Part shown: in pieces, positions 1 through 4,976 of the stretch
How positions within the stretch are numbered: the stretch's first letter is position 1
How the letters are laid out: each line of letters opens with the position of its first letter
Source of the DNA: CAYLNH01 sp964384625
Lineage (GTDB): Bacteria > Verrucomicrobiota > Lentisphaeria > JABSQK01
Length of the DNA stretch: 12,212 bases
Direction of reading: 5' to 3'
Assembly (NCBI GenBank): GCA_964384625.1
Contig: CAYLNH010000225.1
Coordinates: 1-12,212, forward strand
Notes under the pieces: model-generated
What the model saw: the letters and a program-made list of their open reading frames with translations, nothing else
What the model was told of the DNA's origin: nothing
Database searches by the model: none
Program-made: the position numbers and the translations under genes

Positions 1-1
1 A

Positions 2-376
2 TCACCCCACCACAAAACAAGAACCAAACCCCAACAGAATTAGAAACTGCACATTGATCACTGCTTGGGACTCTTCGAGCGCGACAAAATACTTAACCAT
101 CGTAAGCCGTCCATCGTACATGCTGTTGCGATGCCCTTTCCCCAGATCGGTCTCAATCGCGTCGATGGGCATGCCGATCCGGATATGCGCGAGCTTCTCA
201 AGGACCGGCCCGTCGGGGATCATTGCCTTTTCGCAGGTGATAACCGTCTTCGGTGCCGGCTGGGCCTCGCGCCCTGAATCGCAGCTGGCCATCCCAAAGC
301 AAACAACCAGAGCGAGAATGCAGCAGAGAACCCCATTCATCAGCATTCCGCTGCACCCGAAGCCGAATCCTTTCAT
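2..376 (-). CDS. small lipoprotein with BamE/SmpA-like motif, function unknown
   Basis: This encodes 124 residues ending in TGA at positions 2-4, so the gene is complete inside the window. A start at 376 is preferred over an upstream ATG at 430 because AGGAG lies 8 nt before it and the upstream extension overlaps the previous gene. Residues 1-32 form a lipoprotein signal: a hydrophobic stretch (about 11-29) followed by the lipobox-like MASC with Cys32. The mature part has an IRIGMPIDAIETDLGKG segment that resembles the helix-turn of SmpA/BamE-type lipoproteins (I..GM...V...LG); this is a resemblance, not a firm family call. The last 13 residues (LILLGFGSCFVVG) are hydrophobic and unlike the body of the protein, so a frameshift near the 3' end is possible. 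It is the last gene of the minus-strand operon, 22 nt after the second DUF91-like gene. Membrane anchoring is inferred; the function is unknown. Confidence 0.72.
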   Translation of the reverse strand: MKGFGFGCSGMLMNGVLCCILALVVCFGMASCDSGREAQPAPKTVITCEKAMIPDGPVLEKLAHIRIGMPIDAIETDLGKGHRNSMYDGRLTMVKYFVALEESQAVINVQFLILLGFGSCFVVG

Positions 377-398
377 CCAAGGCACTCCTGAACCGGGA

Positions 399-1484
399 TC
401 ACAGCTCATCTTGGGAAGATGCGTCTTCAAGTGCTTCCTGTGCGGCGGCCTCTCGTTTCACCTGCCAGCCGACGATCACCTGCGGCAGGATTGGCTTGAG
501 CCAAGCCGACAACTTATCCCAGTCGGCGGCCGTGCTGACGTAGAATAAAATTGCGTCCCTACGCTGTTCCGTCGGCACTGGGGCGGCCGACGCCAGTTCG
601 TCCGCGTTCTTGTCGCACGCCGCGATCGCCCGCTGATGCATCGACACGTACATCTTCCCCTTGTCATTGGGGTAAAGGTATAGCGTGTAATACACGCGTA
701 GACTGTTCGACCCGGAATCCGTCAACTCCGGCAGCGAATACGAGAACGCATTCGGATTCGGATACTCGTAGGCCGCGGGCAACTCGGATCGGAAGAATGC
801 AGCCATGTCGAAATAGAAATCACCCACGCCCAAGTCCGCAACGCGGCTCTTCAATGCGTGCAGGTTGGCCTTTTTGTTATACGGCCTATTCGTGCCCGTC
901 CTTGCTTCCACCTCGACCTGACGAGCGAGGAACATCCGACCATTCTCTTCGAACGCATGAAAGGTGATCAAGGAGATGTCGATATCGCTGTCAGCCAGGA
1001 AGCTGACCATGCGTTGGGCGCGCTCTTCGACGCCGAGCCCGACGAGCACCAATCGCGGCTTGCCCATGGTATCCAGGTCTCTGGAGAACAGCTCCTGATA
1101 CTTCTCCCGGAAATCCGTGATCTCGTCGATCCCGAGTTTGCCGGACTGCTTCTCGATATGTTCGGCGAGTTCATCGGGATCGAGTTCGGCGAGGTACGAG
1201 CCGTAGTCGATGACCTGCGCGACGGCCTCGCGGGTGAGCTGTCCGCGTTTCAGTTCGAACACGACAAGATTGCCGTCGGCATCAAGTCCCAGCAGATCCA
1301 GCGGCCCGTTAGCGGTCTCCGTCTGCCGCCCGATGAGTGTCAGTTCAGCCATCAGCAAGTCCGGACACTCAGTCAGGAGGTCCTCCAGCAGTTGTTCGGT
1401 CTCGGTCTGATGCGTCGTCTGGATTTCCACTGCCGTCCGGCCATCGGCACTCCGATTCACCTGCCAAAGTTTGATTGCTTTCAT
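399..1484 (-). CDS. NucS/DUF91-like PD-(D/E)XK nuclease-fold protein (second copy in operon)
   Basis: The 361-residue product begins with a PD-(D/E)XK-type core of the kind found in NucS and DUF91 proteins. Asp63 sits in GPLDLLGLD, Glu77 and Lys79 in VVFELKRG, and Gln90 with Tyr94 in AQVIDYGSYL, matching the D...ExK...QxxxY pattern. All expected catalytic positions are present, so metal-dependent DNA cleavage is possible but not shown. The C-terminal part (about 195-345) is a separate alpha/beta region I do not recognise. It may be a substrate- or partner-binding domain. The start ATG overlaps the stop of the upstream membrane-protein gene as ATGA, implying translational coupling. The lipoprotein gene follows after 22 nt. 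There is no signal peptide, so it is probably cytoplasmic. The core resembles that of the protein at 2499-3575, but the C-terminal halves look unrelated. Confidence 0.85.
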   Translation of the reverse strand: MKAIKLWQVNRSADGRTAVEIQTTHQTETEQLLEDLLTECPDLLMAELTLIGRQTETANGPLDLLGLDADGNLVVFELKRGQLTREAVAQVIDYGSYLAELDPDELAEHIEKQSGKLGIDEITDFREKYQELFSRDLDTMGKPRLVLVGLGVEERAQRMVSFLADSDIDISLITFHAFEENGRMFLARQVEVEARTGTNRPYNKKANLHALKSRVADLGVGDFYFDMAAFFRSELPAAYEYPNPNAFSYSLPELTDSGSNSLRVYYTLYLYPNDKGKMYVSMHQRAIAACDKNADELASAAPVPTEQRRDAILFYVSTAADWDKLSAWLKPILPQVIVGWQVKREAAAQEALEDASSQDEL

Positions 1485-2359
1485 TCGGGTTGTCCTTCTG
1501 ATTTCTTCGAAGGTTCAGTTTCTTGCGACTTCATGAACCGACGCTTCAATTCGGCAATGAGTCGGTCGTAGGTCGGGCCGGTTTTGTTTCCCTCCCGGTA
1601 GCCGGAAAGCATGGCCATCTCCGAGATGCTGTAGGCCAATCGATTCGCACTGGCGCAGCTCGCCCCACCTTCGGTGAGAGTCTTGCGGTGGAACAGCCAG
1701 ACTGCCGGCAGCACTCCTTTCTTTGAGCGATGGCGAATGCATACTCCGACATAGATGCAGTCCCATTCTTCGGGCTGGTCCTTCGACTCAATCTGCAGAA
1801 ACGGTCCTTCGGCTCGATACATGCCTTTGCGTTCAGCAATCCAAGTCTGGATATGCTGAATCGCCAATGACTCAGCCTCTGTCACATCCCGGTCAGCGAT
1901 GTCAGAGGCAGATTGCGGCGTATCTTTCGCCACTGCGCGCTCCTCTGGAACAGTCTTCTTCGTGGAGGCAGGTTTTGGTGTTGTCTTTGATATGGGCTTT
2001 TGGGGCGATGGCTCTGTTTCCAACTCATTGTCATCGGTTGTCACTGCCAGCACCAGCAGGACTGTCACTATCAGGACCAGAATACACCCGATGCTTTTCA
2101 GACTGCTGCATCCGCAGCCGCTCTTCGCGTTGTCCAGGCTCTCCATTGTCTTCGAAGCAGACTCCCCCAGATAGCCCTCATCACGGAGCTTGACCATTTG
2201 ATCGATAATGTTGCTCGCCTGCCACTTGCCCAACCCCTGCAGTACTTTCTCACTCAGCCCGAACTCGAAGCTTCGTATATAACCCAACTGCTTCTCGGTT
2301 GCATCGGGCTCATCCGGCTGGCGATCCGGATAGTTGAGCGAAATACGCTTCCTAGCCAT
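1481..2359 (-). CDS. single-pass membrane protein with N-terminal KQLxYI...WQAS helical motif
   Basis: The 292 residues fall into three parts. The N-terminal part (about 18-62) carries ATEKQLGYIRSFEFG followed by GLGKWQASNIIDQM, a short helical motif I have seen in assorted bacterial accessory proteins without a fixed function. A Cys/Gly-rich patch (SGCGCSS) leads into one transmembrane helix (about 88-107). A Pro/Thr/Lys-rich linker (about 110-150) then leads to a C-terminal domain (about 160-280) rich in aromatic residues, with no motif I recognise. No cleavable signal peptide is seen, so an N-in, C-out topology is inferred from positive charges before the helix. Start choice is supported by AAGGAG about 7 nt upstream. 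The gene overlaps the small upstream gene by 8 nt and the downstream DUF91-like gene by 4 nt. Within the operon it could tether the nuclease-fold proteins to the membrane; that is inference. Confidence 0.82.
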   Translation of the reverse strand: MARKRISLNYPDRQPDEPDATEKQLGYIRSFEFGLSEKVLQGLGKWQASNIIDQMVKLRDEGYLGESASKTMESLDNAKSGCGCSSLKSIGCILVLIVTVLLVLAVTTDDNELETEPSPQKPISKTTPKPASTKKTVPEERAVAKDTPQSASDIADRDVTEAESLAIQHIQTWIAERKGMYRAEGPFLQIESKDQPEEWDCIYVGVCIRHRSKKGVLPAVWLFHRKTLTEGGASCASANRLAYSISEMAMLSGYREGNKTGPTYDRLIAELKRRFMKSQETEPSKKSEGQPE

Positions 2360-2489
2360 TCCTGTGCTCCTTCAAAGACAGTGGGGCCAAAACTGGTTCG
2401 CCCGAGGGAAACATGAAGTAGGAAAATGGAGCATTCTTGGCAAAACGAAAACTTTGGAGCAATTCTACGGGCTGGTTAGTTGCCGTCAT
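2352..2489 (-). CDS. small 45-residue protein of unknown function between operon genes
   Basis: A short open frame begins MTATNQPVELLQSFRFAKNA and ends LKEHRNG before TAG. It is supported by position and translation signals rather than homology. The upstream DUF91-like gene's TAG stop lies 9 nt before this ATG, AGGAG stands 6 nt before it, and the frame runs 46 codons to a stop that overlaps the next gene's start by 8 nt (AATGGCTAG). It fills the only apparent gap in the operon almost exactly. The middle is rich in Phe, Pro and Tyr (APFSYFMFPSGEP) with no transmembrane helix or known fold. It could be a small regulator, an antitoxin-like partner or an accessory subunit, but nothing distinguishes these. 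The alternative is a chance frame that only serves to couple translation of the flanking genes. Confidence 0.62.
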   Translation of the reverse strand: MTATNQPVELLQSFRFAKNAPFSYFMFPSGEPVLAPLSLKEHRNG

Positions 2490-2498
2490 CACAATCTC

Positions 2499-3575
2499 CT
2501 ATTTCGGGAATGCCTCATATGCGCCCTTGACAAACTCGTGGAACGCCTCCGACTCAAGATCAAAATCCTCCTTGATGCGAAGGAGGACGCGGTCGGTTGT
2601 CTCTGTCCGGTTCTTCACGTGCACGGAACTGGGAAGGTTCAGTTTCTCGGCCAAGCTATCCTCGCGATCAAAGGCCTGAACGCCCAAGACTTTGGCCAGT
2701 CTCTCCGTCTTGAAGGCGCCCTTCTTGACGAGGAAATCTAGGCGCAGGCTCTGCGAGCTGGTACTGACAGCCAACCAGTTCTTGTTGCTCTGCCGGTAAG
2801 CCACATAGTATTTCTGGTTCCACCGAGGGCCATCGACGTCGAAGTTGTCCCGAAGCAAATCATCGAGCTGTAGGAAGACCTTGCGAGTTGCTGCACTGCA
2901 CCTGCTCTCAAGATGCCATTGCTTGCCGTCGACCACCCAAGGGGAGCCTTCGGTCTTGGCCTTCCCTGTGTCGGCGAACCTGCTAACAGGAACGGGTATG
3001 ATCACAACTGGCTCGATGAGGATCGTGTCACCTTCTTTGTACGTCCGCACCTCGATGACTTTGATGTCTACGCGGTGTTCGCGGAGCCAGAGGGCGACAC
3101 TGCCAAGCTTCTCCCTTACGGCAGATCCGAGGACGATCATGCGCTGGTCTGTATTGACTTCAGGGATATCGTCGACACCAGCGTTCTGGCAGAACTCCTC
3201 GAAAGCGGCGTTGAAGTTGTAGTCCTCGCCATCGCGACCGAGGTAGCTCTGTGCCTGTCGTGCGAAGTCTTCAAACTGCCACTTCGAGATATAACTGGCG
3301 TAACGCAACGCCTGCATGTCAACGGGGTCTTTGAGCTTGCCGCGCTTCAGTTCGACGATCACGGCATTCCCGTTGGTGTCGACCGCCAAGATGTCCAGCC
3401 GGTCCTTGATCTCGGGTATCATAACTTGCCGGCCAATGATCATCAGCGGCTCGCCAAGCAGTTCCGGGTTACCCTCGATCCAATCCTCAAGATCGGACTC
3501 AAGAAGCTTCTCCTTCTTCGGCGCCGTCTGGGGCACTTGCTCCGGGCCGCCCTTCGTTATCTTCCAGATTGCCAT
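2499..3575 (-). CDS. NucS/DUF91-like PD-(D/E)XK nuclease-fold protein (first copy in operon)
   Basis: The product is 358 residues from the ATG at 3575 (MAIWKITKGG). The open frame reaches back to 3740, but AAAGGAAA upstream of 3575 and the non-protein-like extension favour the shorter form. The core matches the DUF91/NucS version of the PD-(D/E)XK fold: Asp61 in DRLDIL, Glu75 and Lys77 in VIVELKRGK, Gln88 and Tyr92 in MQALRYASYI. An Arg/Asp-rich helical middle (about 100-200) is followed by a C-terminal region (about 215-355) containing WNQKYYVAYRQSNKNWLAV and a final amphipathic helix, reminiscent of the DUF5655 type found with such nucleases; this is a loose match. No export signal is present. 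It is the first intact gene of the operon and its stop is 9 nt before the small gene. A role in DNA cleavage or repair, or in defence, is inferred from fold only. Confidence 0.85.
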   Translation of the reverse strand: MAIWKITKGGPEQVPQTAPKKEKLLESDLEDWIEGNPELLGEPLMIIGRQVMIPEIKDRLDILAVDTNGNAVIVELKRGKLKDPVDMQALRYASYISKWQFEDFARQAQSYLGRDGEDYNFNAAFEEFCQNAGVDDIPEVNTDQRMIVLGSAVREKLGSVALWLREHRVDIKVIEVRTYKEGDTILIEPVVIIPVPVSRFADTGKAKTEGSPWVVDGKQWHLESRCSAATRKVFLQLDDLLRDNFDVDGPRWNQKYYVAYRQSNKNWLAVSTSSQSLRLDFLVKKGAFKTERLAKVLGVQAFDREDSLAEKLNLPSSVHVKNRTETTDRVLLRIKEDFDLESEAFHEFVKGAYEAFPK

Positions 3576-3749
3576 GGTCTGTATTTCCTTTCTGCCCACG
3601 CGTGCCATCCACGAGAGGCAGTTTCTCGGGCTGGATCTGCCATGCCCGTATCCTTGTGAATTGTCCCTTCGCCTCCTTTTGGTGCAGGATTCGTTCCGCG
3701 AGCACCATGTTGAGCGCAAGCTCGGGCGATCCGTCAGCAAATCGGTTCC
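3576..3749 (-). pseudogene. possible 3' stub of a gene cut off by the IS element
   Basis: On the minus strand, one frame from the IS junction to the next gene stays open and reads like protein: DGSPELALNMVLAERILHQK, then FTRIRAWQIQPEKLPLVDG. In a rough hand count about 70% of its third codon positions are G or C, clearly more than in the neighbouring frame. The frame has no start of its own beyond an internal ATG at 3708 without a good ribosome-binding site. It would run 77 nt into the next gene before stopping at 3499, an unusual overlap. The reading I favour is the tail of an upstream operon gene truncated at the IS and perhaps frameshifted. Alternatively it is non-coding leader DNA between two genes. 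Confidence 0.3.
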
Positions 3750-3751
3750 TA
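3750..3751. repeat. TA target-site duplication, left copy
   Basis: The TA immediately outside the left inverted repeat matches the TA at 4977-4978 outside the right one. This is the dinucleotide duplication typical of IS630/Tc1-type elements. A two-base match is weak by itself and gains weight from its position at both ends and from the restored CTAG. Confidence 0.8.
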
Positions 3752-3777
3752 GTGCTGTGTCAATCTTTAATATTAGG
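3752..3777. repeat. left terminal inverted repeat of the IS630 element
   Basis: The 26 bases beginning GTGCTGTGTCAATCTTTAAT match the reverse complement of 4951-4976 at 23 of 26 positions, with the outer 12 identical. The transposase stop codon (3760-3762) lies inside this repeat. Its complement carries TTGACA pointing outward to the left. Confidence 0.93.
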
Positions 3778-4455
3778 GTAGAGCGATTTCAGTTTCTGTC
3801 GCGCATCTTCAATGGTAAATCGCCAGTCGACGCCTCTTTGCTTGTCATTGCTTGATTGCGCCCAGGCAGCGGTTTCGTCTCGAAGTATGTCAATGTCAGG
3901 GATGCGCCGGCCTGAGAGGCACTGACGGGTCATCGAACTCAGTTCGTTCTCCGCAATATTGAGCCAACTGCCGTGCTTCGGTGTAAAACAGAACTCCAAA
4001 CGCTTCACACTCGAACGCGCCTTGTGCGGTGGGAACAATTCGTAAAACGCACCCTTGGTGTGCGTGTTCAAGTTGTCACACACCAAGATGAGTTTCTCGG
4101 CGTCTGCGTATCTCGTTTCGAGCAGTTCGTCCATTTCGAAAGCCCAATCGACTTTCGTACGACGTGGACGCACACTCACCTTTCGCCAGCCGACCAGTGG
4201 CTCAGCGAACATGAATATACACGCAGTGCCCGCCCGCTCGTATTCATAGTCGACCCTTCGAGGATGGTTCCTGCTTGCAGGAATCGGGACTCTGGTCTCC
4301 TTAAACAATTGCACCGGCTGTTCGTCCATACACAAAACCGGAAACGCTCCGTCGTAGGGTTTGGCGTAGGTTTCCAGCACCTCCTCCATGCATGCCACGA
4401 ATTCGCCGTTGGCATAAGGTGGGATGACCCAATACTGGATCTTTCGGCGGGTCAT
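3760..4455 (-). CDS. IS630-family transposase, DDE catalytic part (orfB)
   Basis: This 231-residue frame holds the catalytic domain that cuts and joins the element's DNA ends. The DDE residues are visible: Asp44 in VLCMDEQ, Asp127 in LVCDNLNTHT and Glu169 in HGSWLNIAENEL. Other family marks are the DYEYERAGTA and FAEPLVGW strings and the C-terminal DWRFTIEDARQKLKSLYP. Read alone from the ATG at 4455 it lacks the N-terminal DNA-binding part. Read by a -1 frameshift from orfA, it gives one 378-residue protein with the junction TLKKNGMTRRKIQYWVIPP, which follows the usual family layout. Independent starting at 4455, coupled to the orfA stop, is possible and might make a regulatory or inactive product. 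The frame ends within the left inverted repeat. Confidence 0.93.
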   Translation of the reverse strand: MTRRKIQYWVIPPYANGEFVACMEEVLETYAKPYDGAFPVLCMDEQPVQLFKETRVPIPASRNHPRRVDYEYERAGTACIFMFAEPLVGWRKVSVRPRRTKVDWAFEMDELLETRYADAEKLILVCDNLNTHTKGAFYELFPPHKARSSVKRLEFCFTPKHGSWLNIAENELSSMTRQCLSGRRIPDIDILRDETAAWAQSSNDKQRGVDWRFTIEDARQKLKSLYPNIKD

Positions 4456-4467
4456 TCCGTTTTTTTT
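4424..4467 (-). promoter_or_regulatory. programmed -1 frameshift site: A8 slippery run plus downstream hairpin
   Basis: On the minus strand orfA reads CTA AAA AAA ACG GAA TGA. The heptamer A AAA AAA at 4467-4461 allows both tRNAs to re-pair after slipping back one base, leading into orfB (AAC GGA ATG). Five nucleotides later, ATGACCC (4455-4449) can pair with GGGTCAT (4430-4424) across an 18-nt loop, a plausible pause element. Transcript slippage on A8 would give the same fusion. Confidence 0.72.
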
Positions 4468-4895
4468 AGAGTCTTGCGCAACGTCTCATGGCTGACTGAA
4501 TCAACAATGCCCAGTTCCACCACATGATCAGCAAGAAGACGCAATGACCAGTTCGTAAATCCTTCGGGGGGCGCGCCAAGGCGTACTGCAATAACTTTGG
4601 CTTCCTGCTCCCCGTCGAGCACTTTCTGCCGTGGAGGCGTCTTTCTCTTTTTCCGATTCAGTGCAGCGTCAAAACCTTCTGTCACCAAACGCCGGCGAAT
4701 GTTCTCTACGGTCTTGGTCCGACACGAAAATGCTTCGGCAATCCTCTTGTCGGTCCAGTTGGGACCATCGGCGTCGGCTTTCAGCAGCACTTGTGCGCGC
4801 CGTACTTTCTCCGATGTGCCCTTGAGTTTCTTCACGACCTGCCGGAGTACTTCTCTTTCTTCGGCCGAGAGACGAACAATGTACCTTTTCTCCAT
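4452..4895 (-). CDS. IS630-family transposase, DNA-binding part (orfA)
   Basis: The 147-residue frame is the N-terminal half of the transposase. Residues about 28-85 form a helix-turn-helix (RAQVLLKADADG, then DKRIAEAFSCRTKTVENIRR) that should recognise the terminal repeats. A second helical region (about 110-145) contains WSLRLLADHVVELGI and ends SHETLRKTLKKTE. GGAGG lies 9 nt before the ATG. The stop overlaps the orfB start as ATGA, and an A8 run lies just before it, so a share of ribosomes probably continue into orfB. Made alone it could bind the ends without cutting and act as a repressor, as known for orfA products of some other IS families; that is inference here. Confidence 0.92.
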   Translation of the reverse strand: MEKRYIVRLSAEEREVLRQVVKKLKGTSEKVRRAQVLLKADADGPNWTDKRIAEAFSCRTKTVENIRRRLVTEGFDAALNRKKRKTPPRQKVLDGEQEAKVIAVRLGAPPEGFTNWSLRLLADHVVELGIVDSVSHETLRKTLKKTE

Positions 4896-4950
4896 GATAT
4901 GAGCCCTCCATGCTCATAGCAACATGGAGCAACACGCACCGTAATTCAAT

Positions 4951-4976
4951 CCTAAGATTTAAGCTTGACACAGCAC
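4951..4976. repeat. right terminal inverted repeat of the IS630 element
   Basis: This is the partner of 3752-3777, ending TTGACACAGCAC on the plus strand with 23 of 26 positions matching. The outermost base supplies the G (minus strand) of the TAG stop codon of the large secreted-protein gene. TTGACA at 4965-4970 points outward to the right. Confidence 0.93.

Larger units (their letters stand above)
3752..4976 (-). mobile_element. IS630-family insertion sequence, apparently complete, 1225 bp
   Basis: The element is bounded by imperfect 26-bp inverted repeats that begin GTGCTGTGTCAA at each end, and each end is followed by TA (3750-3751 and 4977-4978). IS630 elements duplicate a TA target and the original member prefers CTAG; here removing the element restores CCTAGG. 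Inside are two overlapping minus-strand frames that together make a DDE transposase. Both ends, both frames and the catalytic residues are intact, so the copy may still be active or recently so. No passenger gene is present. Confidence 0.95.

Noticed and set aside
858..1571. Plus-strand open frame of 237 codons opposite the second DUF91-like gene
   Set aside because: The minus-strand frame has PD-(D/E)XK residues and operon overlaps; this one has neither motif nor ribosome-binding site.
3576..3740. N-terminal extension of the first DUF91-like protein to an ATG at 3740
   Set aside because: The added residues are Arg/Ser-rich and unlike the family, and a good ribosome-binding site precedes the ATG at 3575.
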